The notes beneath the pieces were generated by a model. It searched no databases and was not told where the DNA came from. It saw only the letters and a list, made by a program, of their open reading frames with translations. A program made the translations under genes and the position numbers. Shown here one piece after another: positions 9,265 through 17,675 of a stretch of DNA of 64,000 nt. Position 1 is the first letter of the stretch; every line of letters starts with the position of its first letter. The stretch covers positions 1 to 64,000 of the forward strand of contig CALXNS010000076.1 of assembly GCA_944389815.1 (NCBI GenBank), read 5' to 3'. The DNA is from an uncultured Victivallis sp. GTDB taxonomy: Bacteria; Verrucomicrobiota; Lentisphaeria; Victivallales; Victivallaceae.

Positions 9265-10332
9265 TTATGCCTCCAGTTGAGTATTTCTGTTGAATACGGA
9301 ATCGCGTTCAAGTAATTTTACCGGCAATACGACCGATTCGGCTTCTTTGCCCTCGATCTGGCGCAGCAGCGCGGCGACTGCGGCACGCCCCATTTCCCGG
9401 CGGGGAACTTCCATGGTCGTCAAGCGCGGAATGCATTGCGTGGCGATGTAATCGCCGTCAAACCCGGCGACGCTGATGTTGCCCGGAACATGAATATGAT
9501 GCTTGTTCAACACTTTGCATACCGCTGCGGCCATCGTGTCGTTGGCGCAGAAGAAAGCGCTCGGCAGTTTCGGAAGCGAAAGAATGCGTTCGAGATCGGC
9601 TTCGGCACTTTCAAAATGGAAGAAACGCTGCACAATGGAGCCGTCCACGGGAATTCCATTTGCAAGCAGCGCATTACAATATCCGATGTAGCGCTCAAGG
9701 AATGTCGTATGCAGCGGCGTGCTGACGAATCCGATCCGCCGGTGACCGTGACGAATGAGATAATCAACCATGGTGAAGGCGCCGCGTTCGCTGTCGCCGG
9801 AAATGCAGCAGACGCCCGGCGAATCGATCCAGTTGTCCACGACGACGAAGGGCATTCTGACGCGTTTCAGTTCGACGGCGAGTTCCTCCGGAATGCGGTT
9901 GATCAGAATTGCGCCGCGAAAACGGCCGCCTTCGGTGAGGTGGCGGACGAGTTCGCGGGGCGTCGCGCTTTCATCGGTGTAGAAATAAGCGAAACTGCAC
10001 CCGGCCGCGGAGAGGCGGTCGTTGATTTCGAAAAGAATTTCCGCGTAGAATGCGTGAGCATTGCAGGTGACGTTGCGGGCGAGCAACAGCGCAATCTGGT
10101 TCCCGGTCGGGCGTGTGACGGACGTCTCTTTTCGAACGAAGGTGCCGCGTCCCTGAAAACGCATCAATACGCCATCGGCCACCAGTTCGCGCAGCGCACG
10201 GTCCACGGTGGAAAGCGATGCGCCGTATTCGCTCATCAACGCCCGCTGCGTGGGAAATTTCTCCCCGGGGGCGAAATCGTGCCGGGCGCGTTTCCGCAGG
10301 GTCTCCCGCAATAATTCATACTTGGCGGCCAT
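9265..10332 (-). CDS. GntR-family regulator with LacI-type sensor domain
   Basis: 355 residues. An N-terminal GntR winged helix (KYELLRETLRKRARHDFAPGEKFPTQ, SEYGASLSTVDRALRELVADGV, RFQGRGTFVRKE) is followed by a LacI-type sensor from about residue 80 (GAILINRIP, DYLIRHGHRRIGFVSTPL, AFFCANDTMAAAVCKVL, VAGFDGDYIA, LTTMEVPRREMGRAAVAALL). First gene of a five-gene operon with a prepilin-like protein, a binding protein, a glycosidase and a GH130 phosphorylase. A perfect 8-bp inverted repeat lies between its promoter and start codon, suggesting autoregulation. Confidence 0.92.
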   Translation of the reverse strand: MAAKYELLRETLRKRARHDFAPGEKFPTQRALMSEYGASLSTVDRALRELVADGVLMRFQGRGTFVRKETSVTRPTGNQIALLLARNVTCNAHAFYAEILFEINDRLSAAGCSFAYFYTDESATPRELVRHLTEGGRFRGAILINRIPEELAVELKRVRMPFVVVDNWIDSPGVCCISGDSERGAFTMVDYLIRHGHRRIGFVSTPLHTTFLERYIGYCNALLANGIPVDGSIVQRFFHFESAEADLERILSLPKLPSAFFCANDTMAAAVCKVLNKHHIHVPGNISVAGFDGDYIATQCIPRLTTMEVPRREMGRAAVAALLRQIEGKEAESVVLPVKLLERDSVFNRNTQLEA

Positions 10333-10334
10333 GA

Positions 10335-10355
10335 ATTCATTTCCTTCAAATGAAT
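10335..10355. promoter_or_regulatory. Candidate operator: perfect 8-bp inverted repeat over the leader
   Basis: ATTCATTT, 5 bp, AAATGAAT is a perfect inverted repeat ending 3 bp before the regulator start codon and including the GAAGGA ribosome-binding region. Its placement downstream of the -10 box suits autorepression by the GntR-type protein it precedes. Seen directly; the binding is inferred. Confidence 0.55.
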
Positions 10356-10372
10356 GGAATCATTTTAAGGAA

Positions 10373-10401
10373 ATTATACCGGGAATGCGGAAAAAATCCA
10401 A
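10373..10401 (-). promoter_or_regulatory. Candidate promoter for the 9265-10332 operon
   Basis: On the minus strand TTGGAT (10396-10401), 17 bp, TATAAT (10373-10378). The -35 box is imperfect. It lies in the 155-bp gap after uvrB, which otherwise shows only AT-rich sequence and no clear terminator. Confidence 0.5.
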
Positions 10402-10487
10402 GCTTTTTCAGGAAAAAAGGGCAAATTTCACCCGAAATCAGGGAAAAAACCGCCGTCAACCCTTCGATTCCGGAAAATTGAATCGGA

Positions 10488-12524
10488 TCATTTCGCTTCC
10501 CGCAGCGCTTTGATCTTATCGCGCAGGTCGGCGGCGCGTTCGAATTCGAGCGCCTCGGCGGCGGCGAGCATCTCGCGGGAAAGTTCATCGATCAGCGCGT
10601 CAAGCTCCTGCGCGTCGAGCCCGAGATCGTCGAGCCGGACGGCGCCGGACCCGTCGTCGGTGAACATCGTCCCGGCGAGTTTCGGCATCTTCCGTTTGCC
10701 GTGAATCGAATCGCTCTCCTTCGCCGGAGCGACGACATCGGCGATCGAGAGCGACCGCGCCTTGCGGATGGTTTGCGGAATGATGCCGTGTTCCTTGTTG
10801 TAGGCGAGCTGCTTTTTCCGGCGCGCGGCGGTGGAGTCGATCAATCCGCGCATGCTCGGCGTGATCGTGTCGGCATACAAAATGACCCGTCCTGCGCTGT
10901 TTCTCGCGGCGCGCCCGGCGGTCTGGATGAGCGAACGCTCCGACCGGAGAAACCCCTCCTTGTCGGCATCGAGAATCGCCACCAGCGCCACCTCCGGCAG
11001 GTCGATGCCTTCGCGCAGAAGGTTGATGCCGATGATGCAGTCGAAGGCGCCGTCGCGCAATTTGTTCAGCACGCGAACCCGTTCGAGCGCGTCAAGTTCA
11101 CTGTGCAGATAGCCGGCCTTGACGTTGAGTTCGGCCAGATAATCGGCGATCCGTTCGGCGCTCTTCTTGGTCATGGTGGTCACGAGGGTGCGTTCTCCGG
11201 CGGCGGAGGCCTTGCGGATTTCGCCGATCACGTCATCGATCTGTCCTTCGAGCGGACGCACTTCGATTTCCGGATCCGGCAAGCCGGTCGGACGCACCAC
11301 CAGTTCGACCGGTTTCCCGGAATGACTGCATTCATAATCGCCCGGCGTGGCGGAGACGAAGACCGTGTCGCCCGATAACGCTTCGAACTCTTCGAACCGC
11401 AGCGGCCGGTTGTCCAGCGCCGACGGCAGCCGGAATCCGTGATCGATCAACACCTGTTTGCGGCTGCGGTCGGCCTTGTACATCGCCTGAAGCTGCGGAA
11501 GCGTGACGTGCGATTCATCGATCACCGTAAGAAAATCGCGCGGAAAAAAGTCGAAAAGGCAGAACGGCCTGCTCCCCGGAAGGCGTTTGGACAGATGTGC
11601 GGAGTAATTCTCAATTCCGCTGCAATATCCGATCTCCTTCATCATTTCGATGTCGTAGGTGACGCGCTGATAGAGCCGCTGCGCTTCGACCAGAAGGTTG
11701 TTTTTTTCGAACCACGCGACCCGTTCGGCCATTTCCGCGAGGATGGCGTCGGCGGCTTCGTTGATCCGTTCCTGCGGGAGGACGAAGTGGCGGCAGGGGA
11801 AGAGCGTCACCGCCGCCGGGCGGGTCTTGACTTTGCCGGAGACGGCGTCGCGCCGTTCGAGCGATTCGATTTCGTCGCCGAAGAAGGCGATGCGGATGAA
11901 GTCGTCGCGCTGCGGTTCGTAAACGTCGACCACGTCGCCGCGCACCCGGAACTGCCCTTTCTCCGGGGCGGTGTCGTTGCGGGCGTATTGAATGTCGACC
12001 AGGCGCCGGAGGATATCGTCCCGCCCGGTACAGCCGCCGACTTCGAGTCGGACGCAGAGATCGGCGTAGTCGTCCGGCGAACCCAATCCATAGATGCACG
12101 ACACGCTGGCCACGACGATGACGTCGCGCCGTTCGACCAGACTGGCGGTGGCGGAGAGGCGGAGTTTTTCGATGTTTTCGTTGATCGATGCGTCTTTGGC
12201 GATGTAGGTGTCGGTCTGTGGAATGTAGGATTCCGGCAGATAGTAATCGTAATAACTGATGAAATATTCGACCGCGTTTTCCGGGAAGAACCCCTTGAAC
12301 TCGCTGTACAACTGGGCCGCAAGGGTTTTGTTGTGCGACAAAACCAGCACCGGGCGGTCGAGCTGGGCAATCACGTTGGCCAGCGTGAAGGTTTTTCCCG
12401 AACCGGTGACGCCGAGCAGGGTCTGATATTTGCGGTGTTCGGCGAAATTCCGGAGCATGGCGGCGATCGCCGCAGGCTGATCGCCGGCCGGAGAGTAGGG
12501 GGCGTGGAGTTGAAAAAGGCTCAT
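10488..12524 (-). CDS. uvrB: Excinuclease ABC subunit B
   Basis: 678 residues, normal UvrB length. UvrB receives damaged DNA from UvrA and positions UvrC for incision in nucleotide excision repair. Seen here: Walker A GVTGSGKTFT near residue 40, the beta-hairpin region with YYDYYLPESY, LRLSATASLVERRDVIVVASVSCIYGLG, DESHVTLPQ (DEAD-like Walker B), the C-terminal helicase lobe with LREGIDLPEVALVAILDADKEG and QTAGRAARN, and a UVR domain at the end (FERAADLRDKIKALREA). Stands alone, with the cupin gene 41 bp upstream on the same strand. Confidence 0.98.
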   Translation of the reverse strand: MSLFQLHAPYSPAGDQPAAIAAMLRNFAEHRKYQTLLGVTGSGKTFTLANVIAQLDRPVLVLSHNKTLAAQLYSEFKGFFPENAVEYFISYYDYYLPESYIPQTDTYIAKDASINENIEKLRLSATASLVERRDVIVVASVSCIYGLGSPDDYADLCVRLEVGGCTGRDDILRRLVDIQYARNDTAPEKGQFRVRGDVVDVYEPQRDDFIRIAFFGDEIESLERRDAVSGKVKTRPAAVTLFPCRHFVLPQERINEAADAILAEMAERVAWFEKNNLLVEAQRLYQRVTYDIEMMKEIGYCSGIENYSAHLSKRLPGSRPFCLFDFFPRDFLTVIDESHVTLPQLQAMYKADRSRKQVLIDHGFRLPSALDNRPLRFEEFEALSGDTVFVSATPGDYECSHSGKPVELVVRPTGLPDPEIEVRPLEGQIDDVIGEIRKASAAGERTLVTTMTKKSAERIADYLAELNVKAGYLHSELDALERVRVLNKLRDGAFDCIIGINLLREGIDLPEVALVAILDADKEGFLRSERSLIQTAGRAARNSAGRVILYADTITPSMRGLIDSTAARRKKQLAYNKEHGIIPQTIRKARSLSIADVVAPAKESDSIHGKRKMPKLAGTMFTDDGSGAVRLDDLGLDAQELDALIDELSREMLAAAEALEFERAADLRDKIKALREAK

Positions 12525-12565
12525 GAATTCATCCGTTCCTTTCCGGGGGAGGGAAAAAACGGCAC

Positions 12566-12979
12566 TCAGTCGGCCGCCTGCACGCCGTCGAACGGGGCGA
12601 AATCCTCCGGCGCGGTCGGAGTGTAGGGCCCCGCTTTCACTTCGAGGAAAATTCCCGGGGAGTGGATGACCATGTTGTGCCAGCAGTCCGGCGGCAGTTC
12701 GACGGAATTTGCGCCGTCGGTGCCAAGTCTTGTTGCCGAGAGAACCGTTCCTTTGTCGTCATAGGTGTAAAGGGTCATTTCGCCCTGCAGCACGGTGACG
12801 AGTTCCCATTTGCCGCGATGGCGGTGCGGCTGGAAACGTGTCTCCGGCAACACCGCCACGCAGAGGCGCTGAATCGGGTCTTCGAGCGTCTCATGCAGAT
12901 TGTAATGGGTTCTGCGGCGGGGGGATTCGGCGGCGCGGGCGAGAAGTTCGGCGCGGAGCGCGGCATCGATGATTTTCAT
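12566..12979 (-). CDS. WbuC-family cupin-fold metalloprotein
   Basis: 137 residues with a C-terminal cupin barrel: FQPHRHRGKWELVTVLQGEM supplies the His/Glu metal ligands, followed by LYTYDDKGTV and PPDCWHNMVIHSPGIFLEVKAGPY. The N-terminal part (ARAAESPRRRTHYNLHETLEDPIQRLCVAVLP) matches the WbuC arrangement. WbuC proteins are linked to sugar or surface-polysaccharide genes but their reaction is not established. It is divergent from a GntR-type regulator with a 245-bp shared upstream region and an AGAGGAA ribosome-binding site. Confidence 0.8.
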   Translation of the reverse strand: MKIIDAALRAELLARAAESPRRRTHYNLHETLEDPIQRLCVAVLPETRFQPHRHRGKWELVTVLQGEMTLYTYDDKGTVLSATRLGTDGANSVELPPDCWHNMVIHSPGIFLEVKAGPYTPTAPEDFAPFDGVQAAD

Positions 12980-13114
12980 GGGAGATTCCTCTGGGTTTGA
13001 AATGATGGTTTCGTACTTTCAGATAAATAAAATAACACGATCCGATGCTTTTTTCCATCCCGTAATGTTCCCGGAATACAAAAAACGGATTCGTTTCGGT
13101 GGCGGGAATGATCG

Positions 13115-13130
13115 AGTTGTATGTACAACT
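13115..13130. promoter_or_regulatory. Candidate operator palindrome AGTTGTATGTACAACT
   Basis: A 16-bp near-perfect palindrome (7-bp arms) in the divergent region between the cupin gene and the GntR-type regulator. A related element, GTTGTAGACAAG (13181-13192), lies inside the spacer of the regulator's promoter, and a half site TGTACAAC occurs at 13228-13235 just inside the coding start. The clustering suggests autoregulation and possibly control of the cupin gene. Confidence 0.55.
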
Positions 13131-13174
13131 TTGGTGAAAATATGTCTTTTTTGATGAAAAAATTCCTGAAAATC

Positions 13175-13203
13175 TTGGATGTTGTAGACAAGTTCTGTAT
13201 AAT
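13175..13203 (+). promoter_or_regulatory. Promoter of the GntR-type regulator at 13225
   Basis: TTGGAT (13175-13180), 17 bp, TATAAT (13198-13203), about 22 bp before the start codon, with GGAAAGG as ribosome-binding site. The spacer holds the second operator-like element. Confidence 0.6.
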
Positions 13204-13224
13204 TTAAATGGAAAGGCCGAAAAA

Positions 13225-14364
13225 ATGAATGTACAACCTAAATATAAGCAGATCTATGACGTACTGACCGGCGAAATTGCCGAGGGGATGTTTGCCGCAG
13301 GAGAAAAACTGCCGACCGAATGCGCTCTTGCGGGGCGGTTTGGCGTGACGCGTCAGACGGTGCTGAAGGCGCTCGATGCGATGAAGCACGACGGTGTGAT
13401 CACTTCCGAACGTGGCCGTGGGACATTTGTGGCGGTTACGCAGGGGCGGCGAAGCGCGGGGAATGATTCGGAGCGCAGGATTTATTTCATTGCATCGAAT
13501 CTTGAGGACTCCTTCGCCCACCGGGTGCTGATCGGCGTCGAACGCGCTTCGCATCGCACGGGTTATTCCCTGGTGTTGTGCAATACGCGCAACGATCCGG
13601 AACGGGAAGCTGAATCGCTTCGGCGGGCGCGGAATACCGGCGCACAGGGAATATTGCTCATTCCGTATCTGCGGCGTCCGAATCAGGCGCTGGTCAGACG
13701 GGTCGCCGCGGAGATGCCGCTGGTGTTTCTCGACAACGCATTGCCGGGGGTTGATGCGCCGCTGGTGGCCTCGGACCATTATCGTTCGATGTACGATGCG
13801 GTTTCGACATTGCTGGAGATGGGACATCGCCGGATTGGTTTCATTCTCACATTATTGGAATATCTTGAACATCCCGGTTCGATTCGTGACCGTTACCGGG
13901 CGTATCGTCAGGCGCTGGTCGACGGCGGCGTGCCGTTCCGGGAAGAGTGGGTGGTCGAACTGGGGCAGACGCTTTCCGACAGCCGGCCGCGCGATGTGGG
14001 GCTGGATTTGTACGGTTATCCTGCGATGCATCGGATGATGCATTGTGAAGAGGTTCCGACGGCGGTGGTCTTGTTGTGGGACGAACTCGCCCCCGGGGCG
14101 ATGGCGGCGATCCGGGATGGGAAGAAGCGGGTGCCGGAGGATTTCTCGCTGATCGGTTTCAACGATGACGAATTGTGTGTATATCTTTCGCCGAAACTCT
14201 CAAGCGTCCGTCAGCCGGCAGAGGAGATCGGAGAGAAGGGGTTCGAATTGCTGTCGGGGATGATTGCTGCCGGGAAAAGAGCGTCTGAGAGAACGATTCT
14301 CTCCTGCCGGCTGATGATACGGGAAAGTGTGCGGTCCATGCAGGGAGAGAATATTGAAAAATGA
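13225..14364 (+). CDS. GntR-family regulator with LacI-type sensor domain
   Basis: 379 residues. GntR winged helix at about 5-75 (KYKQIYDVLTGEIAEGMFAA, LAGRFGVTRQTVLKALDAMK, SERGRGTFVAV), then a LacI-type sensor from about 85 (RRIYFIASN, LVLCNTRNDPEREAESL, GAQGILLIPYLR, VFLDNALPGVDAPLVASDH, MGHRRIGFIL, AVVLLWDELAPGAMAAI, SLIGFNDDELCVYLSPKLSSV). No glycosidase gene adjoins it, unlike the other regulators here. The only near partner is the divergent cupin gene, so its target may be that gene, itself, or a distant locus. Confidence 0.9.
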   Translation: MNVQPKYKQIYDVLTGEIAEGMFAAGEKLPTECALAGRFGVTRQTVLKALDAMKHDGVITSERGRGTFVAVTQGRRSAGNDSERRIYFIASNLEDSFAHRVLIGVERASHRTGYSLVLCNTRNDPEREAESLRRARNTGAQGILLIPYLRRPNQALVRRVAAEMPLVFLDNALPGVDAPLVASDHYRSMYDAVSTLLEMGHRRIGFILTLLEYLEHPGSIRDRYRAYRQALVDGGVPFREEWVVELGQTLSDSRPRDVGLDLYGYPAMHRMMHCEEVPTAVVLLWDELAPGAMAAIRDGKKRVPEDFSLIGFNDDELCVYLSPKLSSVRQPAEEIGEKGFELLSGMIAAGKRASERTILSCRLMIRESVRSMQGENIEK

Positions 14365-14571
14365 GATGGAATTATTTACATCGATCTGCGGGGAATGATT
14401 GTGAGGATCGCCGTATTCGTCTTGAAGCTGTTTCCTGCGTTGAGTCGGGCGTGGGAACGGGCGAAAAATACGCATTCGTTTATTGAGTTTACAACAAACT
14501 GAAAAAATACTGATTCTTTACCGAGGAAATCTCGCTGGGGCATTCCCCGCTGCGAATGAGGCGGCGAAATG

Positions 14572-16158
14572 TTATTTTCGCGCCGCAACATCCTTGCGGA
14601 GGAAAAAGAGAATTCCGGTGTCGGCGTTGTATTCAAGCTGATACTCCGGATCCCGAAGCAACGTTTCAAGCAATGCGTTGATCGCCTCCGGACGGTCATG
14701 TCCCGCGTGATTGATCTTATCGAAAAGATAGAATTCAGGTTTCTCCCCCTCCGGACCCGGCAGCGAATGAACCCGCCCCCGCCGGAGAAATTCTTCGCCG
14801 ATGTCGTTTTGGCAGACGATGTCGTCATCCGGCCGGATCGGCAGTTTCGCCGCCGCCCGACGGAAGGTTTCCGCATGATCGGCCATGTACAGAAGTTCAT
14901 GCCAGTAGGCCGGATTGAGCGGAAGCGACAGAACGCCGCCGTGAACATCCGGATTGCAGCCGGTCACATAATTGTAGTACCGGCCGAGCGGCAGTTCACA
15001 GTACGCTACGTGCATGACGATGACCATCGCGGACATCCCGGCGTAAATTTTTCGCCGCAATTGATTGGTGTAACACCCCTTCCTGCGCAGAATGATCCGC
15101 AGCGAACGCGCCCCCCAGAGCGCCGCAAGCGGCGTCACCGCGAGCACCGCCGAACTGTAATGACTCATCAGCAGCTGCTGATGTTCGAATCCCGAAATCA
15201 GTTGAATCGCCAATGTCGGAAACCAGAAGAGCAACGCTGCACGCCAGTTGATGAGCGGCAAAAGCGCGAAGGGCAGCACCACACTCAAAACAACCGCCAG
15301 GGTGTTGCGCGTGAAAATCCGGCCGGCCATGACGAGGACGTTGTGTGCCGTCTCCTGAAACGTCGGCGCAAAAAGTTCGAATCTGCCGTAATGCCAGTAG
15401 GCGGTGCCGAGGATGTGCGGGTAATAGATTTTCAAGACGAAGAATGTCCAGAAGAGCGCCGCCGCGAAAACGATTCCGCCATGAAAACGCGTCCGCCTCC
15501 GGCTCAGAAGCAGCAGCCCCGCCGCCGCCGCCGGCACGACGAAATCCTCCTTGATGAGCGGTGCGGCCGCAAGAAGCAGTGTCATCCAGCTGAAGCGGTT
15601 GCGCGCGTAACAGTAAAATGCGGCAAAGAGCAGCGGCGCGAAGAGGCATTCGATGTGAAAATCGTAGAGCGCCATGCGCGAATAATATGGATTGAGGCAG
15701 TACATCACCGTCACCAGAAACGGGAACGCCCCCTGCCGGAAGTAACGTCGCGCCGTGAGATAGAGCAGCGGTGCCGCCGCCGCCATTGCCGCCGCCTGCA
15801 ATGCGATCAGCCAGACCGGATGATCGTAGAGTTTGTAGAACGGCACCAGCAGCAGAACCACCGGCGAAAAGTGATCGAACCAGCCGCCGCGGTAATCGCG
15901 CATCCAGATTCCGTCGTTCGCCGCGATCGAGAGCATGGAGTCATAAATGCCGAAATCCCATAACCCGCATTGCATCGCGTAATATTTATATAGTCCGAGC
16001 AGAAAATAAACAACTGCCACCACGATGGTCAGGATCTTGAGCAGCGGCAGGGACCATTGATCATTCCAATGCAGTTTCATGGCGAGAAAGAGCCGCTGCA
16101 GCAGCCAGGCGACGATCAGCACCGGCGGAAGCGTCCAGAAATAATTGATCAAGGTCAT
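14572..16158 (-). CDS. DUF2079 polytopic membrane protein
   Basis: 528 residues with about ten hydrophobic segments. The DUF2079 signature is clear: GLWDFGIYDSMLSIAANDG, RGGWFDHFSPVVLLLVPFY, YCLNPYYSRMALYDFHIECLFAPL, and LIKEDFVV. DUF2079 proteins resemble GT-C-fold membrane glycosyltransferases, the Asp/His-rich loop after helix 1 standing where those enzymes hold catalytic residues, but no reaction is proven. The C-terminal soluble part (about 425-528) contains DDDIVCQNDIGEEFLRRGRV, a typical extracytoplasmic tail. It is divergent, with a 101-bp gap, from another large membrane protein of the same general kind. The 207 bp between its end and the regulator at 14364 holds nothing recognisable beyond a hairpin spanning the stop. 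Confidence 0.85.
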   Translation of the reverse strand: MTLINYFWTLPPVLIVAWLLQRLFLAMKLHWNDQWSLPLLKILTIVVAVVYFLLGLYKYYAMQCGLWDFGIYDSMLSIAANDGIWMRDYRGGWFDHFSPVVLLLVPFYKLYDHPVWLIALQAAAMAAAAPLLYLTARRYFRQGAFPFLVTVMYCLNPYYSRMALYDFHIECLFAPLLFAAFYCYARNRFSWMTLLLAAAPLIKEDFVVPAAAAGLLLLSRRRTRFHGGIVFAAALFWTFFVLKIYYPHILGTAYWHYGRFELFAPTFQETAHNVLVMAGRIFTRNTLAVVLSVVLPFALLPLINWRAALLFWFPTLAIQLISGFEHQQLLMSHYSSAVLAVTPLAALWGARSLRIILRRKGCYTNQLRRKIYAGMSAMVIVMHVAYCELPLGRYYNYVTGCNPDVHGGVLSLPLNPAYWHELLYMADHAETFRRAAAKLPIRPDDDIVCQNDIGEEFLRRGRVHSLPGPEGEKPEFYLFDKINHAGHDRPEAINALLETLLRDPEYQLEYNADTGILFFLRKDVAARK

Positions 16159-16223
16159 GATGTTTCGTTCCCTGCGGGAGTGATTTTTTTGTTAATTTAT
16201 CGGCGATTGGTGTTTTTTTCCAG

Positions 16224-16252
16224 TTGCAAGGCGGGGGATTTGCCGTTATTTT
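16224..16252 (+). promoter_or_regulatory. Weak promoter candidate, possibly giving a leaderless mRNA
   Basis: TTGCAA (16224-16229), 17 bp, TATTTT (16247-16252). If used, transcription would begin near the ATG at 16260, giving almost no leader. The -10 match is modest. Confidence 0.3.
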
Positions 16253-16259
16253 AAAAATT

Positions 16260-17675
16260 ATGGATCGGAAATGGTGGAAATCGGTGAATTTTTTCGGCGT
16301 CGCCGCCGGCGCGGGCATGCTTCTGGGGCTGCTCTACCCGGGCGACGCCGTGTTTCTGCGTGACGAGGCGCTGTTGCACGCGCTGGCGCTGACGGCGAAC
16401 GAAGCCGGCGTACCCGCCTCCACCGGTTTGACCGGAACCGTCGGAACCAGTTATGGCGCGTTGATTGTCTGGTTCAATCAATTGTTGCTGCTTCTGACGT
16501 GCGACCCGGTCTGGATGGCGTCGGTGAAATGCCTGATTGCGACATTTCTTTCGTTGGCCGGAATTGTCCTGATCGCGCGCACCCGGCTGCTGCCGGTCGC
16601 TCCCGCGGCGGCGTTGTGGTTCACTTCGCCCTTCATCTGGTTTTACAACCGTATACCGTGGGACAATGTCTGGCTGCTTCCGCTTTCGCTTCTGGCGTTC
16701 GCCGGGGCGGCGCGTTATCTGCGGGACGGGAGAATTCGGGATCTGATTTTATGTGCATTGATGTTGGATGCAATGGTTTTTCTGCATCCGGTGGCGCTGC
16801 CGGTGCCGCTGGGGTTCGCCGTCGGTCTGGGGGTGCTGCGATTCCGCGCCGGGCGGCGGGAATGGGCGAAACTCCTCGCAACCGGCTGCGGCGCGCTGCT
16901 GTTGATTGCGCCGTATCTGCTGCACCTCGCGCGGGAGTTCGCCATGGAACCATTGCCGCCGCAGCCGTGGCTGGAAACGATTACGGCGGCATGTTCGGGG
17001 GTGTTCAATCTGACCGGAGTCGGTTTTCTGGTGCGTTTCCTGCCGGAGACGATCGAAATTTTTCCGGAATGGTGGCTGCTGCCGGGAGCGTTGCTGATCG
17101 TCGGGCTCGCGCTGACCGGGCTGATCGCGTTTATCCAGGCGGCGTGCCGCAAACGGGAATGGCACGGAATGGATTCGCTCTGTACGATCGCACTGGCGGT
17201 GATTGCGGCGTTCGCAATGATGGTGCTCCTGCTGCGTCGGGAGCATCAGGTGCATTATAATTCTGCGGTGACGGCGGCGTACTGGATTTTCGCGTGGCGT
17301 GGATTTCTTGCGCTTCAGATTGATTATCGGCGTACTGCCCGGGCGGTTCTGGCGCTGGCGGTGACGGTGAATCTTTTTGTCATTGCCGCGAGTGAAGGTT
17401 ACCTGCATCGGATGCGCGGGAGCGCATCGCCGCACGTCGGCCCGGTTCTGGCCGAACAGTGGAACGCCGCGCGGGTGCTGCTGGCCGCTTACCGGAAGAA
17501 TCCGAATCTGGAAGTGAGAATGGAAATCGAACGCTTCCGCACCTCTCCAGAGTCGCTCCAGATTCTGATCCGTCTGGCGGAACGGTCGCCGCTGCCGGAA
17601 ATTCCGGCGTTCCGGCGCATCACGGTGGCGCCGTCTCCGGAAAATTTCGGCATTTTACTGATCGGCGGGGAGTGA
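16260..17675 (+). CDS. Polytopic membrane protein, glycosyltransferase-39/ArnT-like
   Basis: 471 residues from ATG 16260 (MDRKWWKSVNFFGVAAGAGM); an in-frame TTG at 16224 would add 12 residues but lies on a promoter-like sequence. About ten membrane helices are visible. An acidic element after the first helix (PGDAVFLRDEALLHALALTA) stands where GT-C enzymes of the PMT/ArnT type carry their catalytic Asp/Glu, and TSPFIWFYNRIPWDNVWLLP fits the same layout. It may transfer a lipid-linked sugar on the outer face of the cytoplasmic membrane, an inference from fold only. No strong ribosome-binding site is seen. Its 3' end overlaps the convergent cinA gene by 21 bp. Confidence 0.65.
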   Translation: MDRKWWKSVNFFGVAAGAGMLLGLLYPGDAVFLRDEALLHALALTANEAGVPASTGLTGTVGTSYGALIVWFNQLLLLLTCDPVWMASVKCLIATFLSLAGIVLIARTRLLPVAPAAALWFTSPFIWFYNRIPWDNVWLLPLSLLAFAGAARYLRDGRIRDLILCALMLDAMVFLHPVALPVPLGFAVGLGVLRFRAGRREWAKLLATGCGALLLIAPYLLHLAREFAMEPLPPQPWLETITAACSGVFNLTGVGFLVRFLPETIEIFPEWWLLPGALLIVGLALTGLIAFIQAACRKREWHGMDSLCTIALAVIAAFAMMVLLLRREHQVHYNSAVTAAYWIFAWRGFLALQIDYRRTARAVLALAVTVNLFVIAASEGYLHRMRGSASPHVGPVLAEQWNAARVLLAAYRKNPNLEVRMEIERFRTSPESLQILIRLAERSPLPEIPAFRRITVAPSPENFGILLIGGE

